Below are positions 1 to 5,538 of a stretch of 7,657 bases of DNA, in pieces (the stretch's first letter is position 1; each line of letters opens with the position of its first letter). The notes beneath the pieces are model-generated. The model searched no databases. It was given only the letters and a program-made list of their open reading frames with translations, and was not told the DNA's origin. This stretch comes from Deltaproteobacteria bacterium. GTDB taxonomy: Bacteria > Desulfobacterota > DSM-4660 > Desulfatiglandales > Desulfatiglandaceae. Where the stretch lies: assembly GCA_011051075.1 (NCBI GenBank), contig DREN01000371.1, positions 1 to 7,657 on the forward strand. The letters run 5' to 3'. Position numbers and translations under genes: made by a program.

Positions 1-868
1 CCCTGTCCTTACCGCCTCAGGGACATTCGGTTATGGCCATGAATATGCCCCCCTGATGGATATGAACCTCTTAGGAGGCATCGTGGTCAAGGGGATCTCC
101 CTCTTGCCGCGCCAGGGGAACCCTCCTCCCAGGATCGTGGAGACCCCGTGCGGCATGCTCAACGCCATTGGCCTTGCCAACGTGGGTCTGGAAAGCTTTC
201 TCAAGGAAAAACTCCCCTATCTTCAGCGACTCAACACGGCGGTTATTGTGAATATCTACGGCCACACCGTAGAGGAGTATGGGGCAGTGGCCTCCGGTCT
301 CAGGGGGGTTGAGGGGGTCTCAGCCATTGAGGTGAACATCTCCTGCCCCAACGTTGACCAGGGTGGAATGGCCTTTGGCACCGATCCCCGCACCTCTGCC
401 ATGGTTACGGAACGTGTGCTCAGGGAGGCTGACAGGCCCGTCATAGTAAAGCTCTCCCCCAACGTGACCGATATCAGGGAGATAGCGCTTGCGGTGGAGG
501 GCGCGGGGGCACACGCCATATCCCTCATAAATACCCTCACCGGGATGACCGTAGATATTGAAAGGCGTGTACCTGTCCTGGCCAATATCTGGGGGGGGCT
601 GTCAGGCCCGGCCATCCGGCCTGTGGCGCTGTTCATGGTGCACAGGGTGGTCAGCGCGGTGAAGATACCGGTAATAGGGATCGGGGGTATTGTTAACTAC
701 CGGGATGCCCTTGAATTCCTCATAGCCGGGGCCAGGGCCGTCCAGACAGGCACTGCTAATTTTGTCAATCCGAGGGCATCCCTTGATATTGTAGAGGGCC
801 TGAGGACCTTCTTAAGGGACAGGGGGATTGAAAGGATACAGGATCTTATCGGCACTCTGAGGTTGTAG
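1..868 (+). CDS. pyrD: Dihydroorotate dehydrogenase, class 1B catalytic subunit (5'-truncated by window edge)
   Basis: This enzyme oxidises dihydroorotate to orotate in de novo pyrimidine synthesis, using FMN in a cytoplasmic TIM barrel. The frame is open from base 2, and the visible protein begins PVLTASGTFGYG, the conserved start of the class 1 barrel. The true start therefore lies upstream, probably only 10-20 codons away, and the ATG at 56 is internal. About 288 residues are visible. Landmarks are VVKGISL with NPPPRIVET and NAIGL near the N-terminus, and NISCPN with the presumed catalytic Cys at visible residue about 115 (codon 344-346). Further on come VKLSPNVTDI, INTLTGM, the phosphate-binding GIGGI and GTANF near the C-terminus. 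A cysteine as the base, rather than serine, marks a class 1 enzyme, and the sequence resembles subclass 1B (NAD-linked). Family knowledge therefore predicts a pyrK electron-transfer gene just upstream, outside the window. The gene ends with TAG. Confidence 0.96.
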   Translation, partial: PVLTASGTFGYGHEYAPLMDMNLLGGIVVKGISLLPRQGNPPPRIVETPCGMLNAIGLANVGLESFLKEKLPYLQRLNTAVIVNIYGHTVEEYGAVASGLRGVEGVSAIEVNISCPNVDQGGMAFGTDPRTSAMVTERVLREADRPVIVKLSPNVTDIREIALAVEGAGAHAISLINTLTGMTVDIERRVPVLANIWGGLSGPAIRPVALFMVHRVVSAVKIPVIGIGGIVNYRDALEFLIAGARAVQTGTANFVNPRASLDIVEGLRTFLRDRGIERIQDLIGTLRL

Positions 869-930
869 CCGTTTACGCCTGCCGGTTCCCTTATACCCAA
901 TGTCACTTACTTAAGCCCGCTGCTATAGAC

Positions 931-1041
931 TTCCAGATAAAGATTTTGGACTGCGTTATCGGTCGGAATCGTCGACGACGTACTATGGGTACGACTTACT
1001 CCGATTCCTCCCTCTGGCCTTGCCAAGATCATTATCTGAAA
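931..1041. repeat. 111-bp imperfect palindrome, probable dispersed repeat or MITE-like element
   Basis: Two arms of 53 bp (931-983 and 989-1041) flank a 5-bp centre (984-988). The outer ends pair well: CAGATAAAGATTTTGG on the left matches the reverse complement of the right end (CAGATAATGATCTTGG) at 14 of 16 positions. The inner part pairs again around GGAATCG (with a one-base shift) and at the centre, where GTAC faces GTAC. The middle of each arm is degenerate. The element lies wholly between pyrD and the MBL gene and codes for nothing recognisable. Long imperfect palindromes of this size between genes are typical of REP- or MITE-like dispersed repeats. Copy number cannot be judged from one window, and no second convincing copy occurs here. 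Confidence 0.6.
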
Positions 1042-1059
1042 CTCTATATATCTGTGAGA

Positions 1060-1075
1060 GCGGCTTCCAGGCCGC
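1060..1075. repeat. Short hairpin GCGGC-6 nt-GCCGC in the MBL gene leader
   Basis: GCGGC (1060-1064) and GCCGC (1071-1075) form a perfect 5-bp stem around TTCCAG, about 35 bases before the MBL start codon. No T-tract follows, so it is not a classical terminator. It may be a leader structure or chance. Confidence 0.3.
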
Positions 1076-1110
1076 CATTAAAACTCCGCCCACAGGGAGA
1101 TAGGCAATCG

Positions 1111-1869
1111 ATGGACTTGATTATCCTGGGATCGGGGACGGCCATACCCCTTGGCGACAGGGGGTCGCCCGGCCTTGTCATGCTAATTGAGAAGGCCCCG
1201 GTCCTGTTCGACATGGGACCTGGGACCCTGCGTCAACTCATGAGGGTGGGTGTTGACTATGAGAAGATTGAGCGGATTTTTCTCACCCATTTTCATCCCG
1301 ACCATACGGCCGATCTCATCCATTTCCTCTTTGCCTCCAGGAACCCGGGTGTACTGAAGAGGAGGCGGCCCTTTGTAGTTGCCGGCCCTGTGGGCGTGAC
1401 AGACCTGGTTTCAGCCCTTGATAAGGCCTACCACGGATGGCTGAGCCTTCCTCCCCGGATCATGGAGATTGAGGAGGTTCGTCCAGGTGGCATCAGAGAT
1501 TACGGATCCTTCATTGTTACTGCGGCTCCCACCCAGCATTCCATGAACAGCCTCGCCTATCGTGTAGAGGACTCCTTTGGAAGGACGGTGGTATATTCGG
1601 GGGATACGGGTTTCTGCGAAGAAGTGGTGGACCTGGCCAGGGGGGCCCATCTCCTGATCCTGGAGTGTTCCTTCCCCGATGGCGCAGAGGTTCAGGGCCA
1701 CCTCACACCATCTCTGGCCGGACGTATCGCCACTCTTGCCGGGGTCAAGCGCCTGGTGCTGACACACTTCTACCCCCAGTGCCTGCAAAGCGATATCGTT
1801 TCTCAGTGTCGGAAATCATACGGGGGGGAGCTGATCCTGGGACGGGACCTGCTCAGGATCGGGGTATGA
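1111..1869 (+). CDS. MBL-fold metallohydrolase, RNase Z/ElaC-like
   Basis: This is a cytoplasmic metallo-beta-lactamase-fold hydrolase of 252 residues. The start at 1111 (MDLIILGSGTAIP) is chosen because the typical first beta strand begins there and a GGGAG lies about 11 bases upstream. The frame extends back to an ATG at 946, but that extension runs through the palindromic repeat and has no family character. The complete two-zinc ligand set is visible: H60, H62, D64 and H65 in THFHPDHTADL, H143 in PTQHS, D165 in YSGDTGF and H219 in VLTHFYP. A further H197 sits in GHLTP. The order matches the RNase Z/arylsulfatase-like branch. The protein is shorter than a standard RNase Z (about 300 residues) and has little room for the flexible tRNA-binding arm, so a tRNA 3'-processing role is uncertain. 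The substrate cannot be named. It converges on the polyprenyl synthase gene. Confidence 0.9.
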   Translation: MDLIILGSGTAIPLGDRGSPGLVMLIEKAPVLFDMGPGTLRQLMRVGVDYEKIERIFLTHFHPDHTADLIHFLFASRNPGVLKRRRPFVVAGPVGVTDLVSALDKAYHGWLSLPPRIMEIEEVRPGGIRDYGSFIVTAAPTQHSMNSLAYRVEDSFGRTVVYSGDTGFCEEVVDLARGAHLLILECSFPDGAEVQGHLTPSLAGRIATLAGVKRLVLTHFYPQCLQSDIVSQCRKSYGGELILGRDLLRIGV

Positions 1870-1888
1870 TGGATTGATGGTTGAAGAA

Positions 1889-1936
1889 CAGGCAGAGCGC
1901 CTGGAGTACCGCCAGATTACCCATCCGGGTGCGCTC
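1889..1936. terminator. Possible structured region between convergent genes
   Basis: The 77-bp gap between the convergent MBL and polyprenyl synthase genes holds overlapping inverted repeats: CAGGC (1889-1893) with GCCTG (1899-1903), and GAGCGC (1895-1900) with GCGCTC (1931-1936). These two stems exclude each other. Neither is followed by a T-tract, so a bidirectional terminator is only a suggestion from the convergent arrangement. Confidence 0.25.
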
Positions 1937-1946
1937 CATTGCCCCC

Positions 1947-2930
1947 CTATTTTGTCCTGTCAATTATGTGCCGGCTCAGTACGACGAGGTCTCTTTTTGT
2001 CGGGGAGTCGGAGAACAGGTCCAGCGATTCAACGGCCTTGTCCACATGGGCTCTGGCCTCTTCCAGGACACGTTCAATGGCACCCGTATTCCTCACAAGG
2101 TCCATTACGTATCGAATATCCTCTTCTGCGTGCCCATGGTCCCGGAAGAGACCTTTAAGCCTTTTTTGCTCTTTTGTTTCAAGCTGTTCAAGGGTATATA
2201 TAAGGGGAAGGGTGACCTTTCCTTCCCTCAGATCCTTGCCTACCGGTTTGCCAAAGACCTCCCTGGTCGATGTATAGTCAAGCAGGTCGTCTATGAGCTG
2301 AAAAGCGATTCCTGCGCTCAGTCCGAACCGGGCAAGGGACTCGGTTGTCTCCCTGTCAGCCCCTGAAATGATAGCCCCGCAGGTACAGGCCGTGGACATA
2401 AGCATGGCCGTTTTTGCCGTTATAATCTCCATGTAGAGGTCCCTGTCCATGTACCAGTTATCCGTATTGACCAGCTCCAGGATCTGCCCTTCGGTCATCT
2501 GAATTACGGTGTCGGCGATCTTTTCCAGAAAGGGGACACTTCCAGTGCCTGTGGCTATGGCCATGGCCTTTGAAAACAGGAAATCCCCCTCGAGCACGGC
2601 CGCGTGGCTTCCCCATATCTGGTTGGCCGAAGGCCGGTTCCTTCTCAGCTCGGCATTGTCAAGCACGTCGTCGTGGAGGAGCGAGGCGGTATGTATGTAT
2701 TCGAAGATAGTTGAGAGATGGTACCGGTCATCCTGCCGGTAGTGGCAGAGTTCGCAGGAGAGGATAAAGATCAGGGGCCTGAGCCTCTTGCCGTTTCCCA
2801 GCAGGGCATGTCTTCCGATCTCCTCCACAACAGGGACCCGGGAGTTGAACACCTTGTAAAGTTCCTCGTTGATGAGATCAAAATGATCTTTGAACTGCGC
2901 TAAATTTACCTCTGATCTGCCCGAATCCAT
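1947..2930 (-). CDS. All-trans polyprenyl diphosphate synthase (octaprenyl/heptaprenyl type)
   Basis: This enzyme adds isopentenyl diphosphate units to an allylic primer to make the long prenyl tail used for menaquinone or ubiquinone. The protein has 327 residues, a normal length for IspB/HepT-type synthases. Visible motifs in order are GKRLRP at 47-52 (substrate binding) and the first aspartate-rich motif DDVLD at 87-91 followed by ELRRNRPSAN. Then come a GDFLF segment near 115, the KT pair at 173-174 and the second aspartate-rich motif DDLLD at 214-218 within FQLIDDLLDYT. GKPVGKDLREGKVTLPLIY follows. No large residues crowd the position just before the first motif (HTASLLH), which fits a long-chain product, but product length cannot be fixed from this. 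The start is the first in-frame ATG; an AGGAAGG lies a rather long 15 bases upstream. The gene ends with TAG. It follows rimO on the same strand after 215 bp and appears to have its own promoter. Confidence 0.94.
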   Translation of the reverse strand: MDSGRSEVNLAQFKDHFDLINEELYKVFNSRVPVVEEIGRHALLGNGKRLRPLIFILSCELCHYRQDDRYHLSTIFEYIHTASLLHDDVLDNAELRRNRPSANQIWGSHAAVLEGDFLFSKAMAIATGTGSVPFLEKIADTVIQMTEGQILELVNTDNWYMDRDLYMEIITAKTAMLMSTACTCGAIISGADRETTESLARFGLSAGIAFQLIDDLLDYTSTREVFGKPVGKDLREGKVTLPLIYTLEQLETKEQKRLKGLFRDHGHAEEDIRYVMDLVRNTGAIERVLEEARAHVDKAVESLDLFSDSPTKRDLVVLSRHIIDRTK

Positions 2931-2984
2931 TTTGTACGGCGATTTCCTTCCTGTTGGGTGATGTACAGCCTTTTTTCACGCAGG

Positions 2985-3013
2985 ATGATAGATTACATTT
3001 AACGATTTTACAA
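2985..3013 (-). promoter_or_regulatory. Candidate sigma70 promoter for the polyprenyl synthase gene
   Basis: On the minus strand, TTGTAA (3013-3008; 4 of 6 to TTGACA) is followed after exactly 17 bases by TATCAT (2990-2985; 5 of 6 to TATAAT). This lies 55-83 bases before the start codon in an AT-rich pocket. It would let the gene be transcribed independently of rimO. Confidence 0.5.
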
Positions 3014-3072
3014 GCCATATTACGGTGAAATTCCAGATTCCAGTGCTCAAATGCAGGCAAGTCGGCTCTTTT

Positions 3073-3109
3073 GAGTCAGGGTCGCTATGATTCATTTGAT
3101 CCCTGTTAA
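3073..3109. repeat. Inverted repeat between rimO and the polyprenyl synthase gene
   Basis: A CAGGGTC near 3077 faces GATCCCTG near 3100-3107, forming a stem with one bulged base and a loop of about 15 bases. It lies some 40 bases past the rimO stop on the minus strand. No T-tract follows, so it is at best a weak transcription-end signal. Confidence 0.2.
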
Positions 3110-3145
3110 GCGCGATAGAGTTTTTGGAGCCCTGGATATCCATGT

Positions 3146-4483
3146 TCACACGATCCTCCCCACCAGGTCGTAGGTGTGGGCCTCTGTGATCTCCACGGGC
3201 ATTATCTCTCCGATTATCCCGTTACCATCGTTTATGAGGACCCTTGTGTCCACGTCCGGGGCCATCTGGGCTGTCCTGCCGGTCAGAAGAAGCTCGGTTT
3301 CAGGGCTTTCCCCCTCGATGAGCACAGGCTGGCAGGAGCCTATCTTCTGCTGATTCCTTTTTTCTGAAATCGCCGCCTGAACGGTCATGATCGTGGCCTG
3401 TCTCTTAAGCGCCGTGTCTTTATCAACCGTTGGCCCAAGTCTTGCCGCGGCCGTGCCCTTTTCAGGGCTGAACACAAAGACCCCCAGATGATCGAACTCC
3501 ACTTTCCTTACAAAATCGTAGAGTTCTCCGAACGCCTTGTCAGTCTCTCCTGGAAATCCCACCATCAGGGTGGTTCGAACGCTTATCCGTCTCCTCGTGC
3601 GCCTTATCCTCTCCATCAGTTCAAGGGGAGACTCCCTGACAGGCCCCCGCCCCATGGACAGCAGAATCTCGCGGTTAACATGCTGAAACGGGATATCCAG
3701 ATAGGGACAGATGGCCTCTTCCCGGTCAATCAGATCCAGGAGACGCTCCGTGATGTTGTGGGGGTGAAGGTACAGGAGCCTTATCCATCTTATTCCTTCA
3801 ACCTTGACAAGGTCCTCTAGGAGGTCTTCCAGGCGGGTCTTGGGGTTGAGATCCTGCCCGTAACGGCTGGTATCCTGTGCGATCAGGTTGATCTCTCTCA
3901 CCCCGCCAGAGGCCATATCCTCTGCCTCCCTTATCAGGGATTCAGGCCTGCGGCTGCGGAAAGGTCCTCGCAAGGCCGGTATGATACAGTAGGAGCATCT
4001 GTGTGAGCAGCCCTCGGCGACCCTGAGATAGGCGGTGTAAAAGGGCGTTCCCCGGATCCTTGGCAGGCGATGGTCAGGCAGGAAGTCGGGTCTTGAGATG
4101 AATAACGGGACAGGCTCGGTTTTTGTGTCTTTGGATAGGATATGGGCAATGCGCCGGATCTCCCCCGTGCCAAGCCAGCCGTCCACCTCTGGGATCTCCC
4201 TTTTCAGCTTATAACCGTAGCGCTGAACAAAGCACCCCGCTACCACAAGCCTCCCTATCTTTCCCTCGGCCTTGAGACGGGCGGTCTCAAGGATGGTGTC
4301 AACGGCCTCCTGGCAGGCACTTTCAAGAAAACCGCAGGTGTTGATCACCACCAGATCGGCCTCCTCCACCGCAGATGCCAGAGAAAAGCCTCTTGCGTGG
4401 AGGATGCCTAAGATATGCTCGCTGTCCACCAGGTTCTTTGCACAGCCCAGACTGATCAGAAATACCTTTTCGCGTCCTGCCAT
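3146..4483 (-). CDS. rimO: Ribosomal protein S12 methylthiotransferase RimO
   Basis: RimO is a radical-SAM enzyme that adds a methylthio group to a conserved aspartate of ribosomal protein S12. The protein has 445 residues, the expected size, and all three domains are present. The N-terminal UPF0004 domain starts at VFLISLGCAKNLVDSE and carries the auxiliary cluster cysteines C14, C50 and C84. The radical-SAM core has C159, C163 and C166 in EGCSHRCSYC, followed by IIPALRGPFRSR, which is typical of RimO rather than MiaB. The C-terminal TRAM domain runs from about residue 375 to the end and contains the LLTGRTAQMAPDVD segment. The start codon has a modest GGGAA about 8 bases upstream. The gene opens leftwards, away from the vapBC promoter region, and ends with TGA. 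Confidence 0.97.
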   Translation of the reverse strand: MAGREKVFLISLGCAKNLVDSEHILGILHARGFSLASAVEEADLVVINTCGFLESACQEAVDTILETARLKAEGKIGRLVVAGCFVQRYGYKLKREIPEVDGWLGTGEIRRIAHILSKDTKTEPVPLFISRPDFLPDHRLPRIRGTPFYTAYLRVAEGCSHRCSYCIIPALRGPFRSRRPESLIREAEDMASGGVREINLIAQDTSRYGQDLNPKTRLEDLLEDLVKVEGIRWIRLLYLHPHNITERLLDLIDREEAICPYLDIPFQHVNREILLSMGRGPVRESPLELMERIRRTRRRISVRTTLMVGFPGETDKAFGELYDFVRKVEFDHLGVFVFSPEKGTAAARLGPTVDKDTALKRQATIMTVQAAISEKRNQQKIGSCQPVLIEGESPETELLLTGRTAQMAPDVDTRVLINDGNGIIGEIMPVEITEAHTYDLVGRIV

Positions 4484-4501
4484 GAAGATTCCCGGGTTGT
4501 C

Positions 4502-4521
4502 GTTGGGCGTTCATGCCTAAC
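4502..4521 (-). promoter_or_regulatory. Stem-loop in the rimO leader
   Basis: On the minus strand GTTAGGC and GCCCAAC form a 7-bp stem with one non-Watson-Crick pair (a mismatch, or G-U wobble depending on the strand) around a 6-base loop. It ends about 18 bases before the rimO start. The loop contains an out-of-frame ATG that would open an overlapping frame. A role in rimO translation is possible but unproven. Confidence 0.3.
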
Positions 4522-4535
4522 ATCTCAAAAAGACA

Positions 4536-4576
4536 GGGCACCGGGATTTGCCGGAACCGGCACAGGAGATTTGCCC
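4536..4576. repeat. Nested cruciform-like palindrome with internal direct repeat
   Basis: The core is a perfect palindrome, TGCCGG-AA-CCGGCA (4549-4562). Outside it, GGGCA (4536-4540) pairs with TGCCC (4572-4576), leaving nearly symmetric spacers of 8 and 9 bases. A 12-base direct repeat also overlaps: GATTTGCCGGAA (4545-4556) and GATTTGCCCGAA (4569-4580) match at 11 of 12 positions, 24 bp apart. This could be a protein-binding site or a degenerate palindromic repeat. Confidence 0.45.
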
Positions 4577-4632
4577 GAAAAGGAATATACCTCTTGGGAG
4601 CAGCTCTGACCGGCGCCGATTCCTGAAGAAGG

Positions 4633-4710
4633 CCCTTTGCTCGAAACGGTAAAGGAGTCTCATCTGCAGCTCTAAGTCTTTTACGCCTACTCAGATGAAC
4701 AGGCAAAGGG
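4633..4710. repeat. Nested inverted repeats, 8-bp and 7-bp arms
   Basis: CCCTTTGC (4633-4640) is perfectly complementary to GCAAAGGG (4703-4710). Inside it TCATCTG (4660-4666) is perfectly complementary to CAGATGA (4692-4698). The spacing is asymmetric (19 versus 4 bases between the stems), so a folded form would carry a large one-sided bulge. Function is unknown. Confidence 0.4.
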
Positions 4711-4764
4711 GAGCGCTATTATGAGCCACGTTTAACTGGATATTCCTTTCCGGACAAACCCCCT

Positions 4765-4799
4765 GTGCCTCCTCGGCGGTCTTGCCGGTACGGAGGCGT
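4765..4799. repeat. Stem-loop with GCCTCC/GGAGGC arms
   Basis: GCCTCC (4767-4772) pairs with GGAGGC (4792-4797), extendable by two wobble pairs. An inner CGGC (4774-4777) pairs with GCCG (4784-4787) around a 6-base loop. No T-tract follows on either strand. Confidence 0.35.
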
Positions 4800-4833
4800 A
4801 ATAAAAGGGCAGCGCGCCTGGGTTTTTGAGAAG

Positions 4834-4850
4834 ATACGTGCACGTATAAT
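4834..4850 (+). promoter_or_regulatory. 14-bp perfect palindrome overlapping a TATAAT box
   Basis: ATACGTGCACGTAT (4834-4847) is a perfect palindrome, and its right end runs into a consensus TATAAT (4845-4850). No good -35 hexamer lies 16-18 bases upstream (the region is GGTTTTTGAG), so a promoter here would need an activator or is inactive. The symmetry suggests a dimeric regulator site about 110 bases upstream of vapB. Confidence 0.35.
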
Positions 4851-4897
4851 AACAGCACGGGGGGAAAAGCTCAACCACCGCTCCGACTCAAAAAGGA

Positions 4898-4926
4898 TTG
4901 ACAGAGGCTGTCGATCATACTATCGT
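4898..4926 (+). promoter_or_regulatory. vapBC promoter (TTGACA-17-TATCGT)
   Basis: A consensus -35 TTGACA (4898-4903) is followed after exactly 17 bases by TATCGT (4921-4926; 4 of 6 to TATAAT). Transcription would begin near 4933, giving a leader of about 25 bases that contains the GGAGG at 4946-4950. It directly precedes the antitoxin gene. Confidence 0.7.
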
Positions 4927-4933
4927 AGTATGA
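4900..4933. promoter_or_regulatory. Tandem inverted-repeat operators over the vapBC promoter
   Basis: GACAG-AGG-CTGTC (4900-4912) overlaps the -35 element. TCATACTA-TCG-TAGTATGA (4915-4933) has perfect 8-bp arms and covers the -10 element. Both have a 3-base centre and their centres are 18 bp apart. Type II antitoxins of the AbrB fold usually bind palindromes at their own promoter, so these are likely sites for autorepression by VapB or the VapBC complex. The binding itself is inferred. Confidence 0.6.
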
Positions 4934-4957
4934 AATGCTATCGATGGAGGTTTTGAC

Positions 4958-5164
4958 ATGCAAACCGTAACCGTGTCCCCCAAGTTTCAGGTAGTTATAC
5001 CGAAGGTAGTCAGGGAGGTATTAGGCCTCCGTCCCGGGCAGAAGATGCAGATTGTGGAGTACAGCGGGCGAATCGAACTGATCCCGGAACGGGATATCAG
5101 AGAGCTTCGCGGATTCCTCAAAGGCATGGACACTCAATTCCAGCGCGAGGAAGACAGGATATGA
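4958..5164 (+). CDS. vapB: AbrB/MazE-type antitoxin (VapB)
   Basis: This small DNA-binding antitoxin of 68 residues is expected to neutralise the adjacent PIN toxin and repress the operon. The N-terminal swapped-hairpin AbrB fold is clear: TVSPKFQVVIPKVVREVLGL followed by RPGQKMQIVEYSGRIELIPE, over about residues 3-47. The acidic and basic tail RELRGFLKGMDTQFQREEDRI is the typical toxin-binding extension of this antitoxin subgroup. The start is well supported by GGAGG (4946-4950), 7 bases upstream. The stop codon overlaps the toxin start (ATGA at 5161-5164), which implies translational coupling. Placement in the VapB group rests on the partner being a PIN protein. Confidence 0.92.
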   Translation: MQTVTVSPKFQVVIPKVVREVLGLRPGQKMQIVEYSGRIELIPERDIRELRGFLKGMDTQFQREEDRI

Positions 5165-5538
5165 ATATCGTGGATTCTTCAGGATGGCTGGCGTACTTTG
5201 CGGACGAGCCCAATGCCGAGCATTTCCTGGAACCTTTGAGAGATACGGCTTCGCTCATTGTCCCCGCGGTAATCGTATATGAGGTTTTCAAGGTGGTTCT
5301 CAGAGAGTCCAGCGAGAGCAAGGCCTTCCAGGCGGCCGCTGCCATGCAGAAGGGCAGGGTCGTGGATTTGACCGCCTCTGTGGCCATTGGCGCCGCGAAA
5401 ATCAGTCTGGAGTACAGGATTCCAATGGCCGACAGTATCATTCTGGCAACGGCAAAACAGTTCGAGGCAACCATCTGGACCCAGGATTCACATTTCGAGG
5501 ATATGGAAGGGGTAAGGTATTTCCCGATAAACGTATGA
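5161..5538 (+). CDS. vapC: PIN-domain ribonuclease toxin (VapC)
   Basis: This is the toxin of a type II toxin-antitoxin pair, a Mg-dependent PIN-domain RNase of 125 residues. VapC enzymes typically cut tRNA or rRNA and stop translation when freed from VapB; the target of this one is unknown. The four conserved acidic residues are all present: D5 in NIVDSSGWLAYF, E41 in VIVYEVFK, D91 in IPMADSIILATAK and D109 in IWTQDSHF. The toxin therefore looks catalytically intact. Its start overlaps the antitoxin stop, with GAGGAA at 5147-5152 serving as ribosome-binding site 8 bases upstream. The length is normal for the family. Confidence 0.93.
   Translation: MNIVDSSGWLAYFADEPNAEHFLEPLRDTASLIVPAVIVYEVFKVVLRESSESKAFQAAAAMQKGRVVDLTASVAIGAAKISLEYRIPMADSIILATAKQFEATIWTQDSHFEDMEGVRYFPINV

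Larger units (their letters stand above)
4484..4957. other. 474-bp non-coding region rich in inverted repeats
   Basis: This stretch lies between the divergent rimO and vapB genes. Short frames occur on both strands, but none has a good ribosome-binding site or a recognisable product. It contains at least five separate inverted repeats, the second of which also carries a direct repeat: 4502-4521, 4536-4576, 4633-4710, 4765-4799 and 4834-4847. The vapBC promoter and its operators follow at 4898-4933. I see no tRNA or known riboswitch. The density of symmetry suggests accumulated palindromic repeats or a regulatory or structured RNA region. Confidence 0.6.

Noticed and set aside
946..1110. N-terminal extension of the MBL-fold gene from an ATG at 946
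   Set aside because: The extra 55 codons run through the palindromic repeat and are not like the fold. The start at 1111 begins at the conserved first strand and has an upstream GGGAG.
1874..2366. Plus-strand frames of 94, 161 and 112 codons
   Set aside because: They are antisense to the polyprenyl synthase gene and have no family character.
3030..3043. Tandem ATTCCAG x2
   Set aside because: Two copies of a 7-mer are easily chance, and no third copy or periodic array follows. There is no CRISPR-like array anywhere in the window.
4502..4521. GTTGGGC...GCCTAAC boxes resembling integron attC core sites
   Set aside because: The boxes are in the wrong order for one attC and only 6 bases apart. 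No partner core box lies at the expected distance on either side, and there is no integrase or cassette gene in view.
4323..4706. 127-codon minus-strand frame
   Set aside because: It overlaps the start of rimO in another phase and its Arg-rich product is not recognisable.
4765..4956. 63-codon frame upstream of vapB
   Set aside because: It covers the vapBC promoter and operators and has an Arg-rich translation with no recognisable domain.
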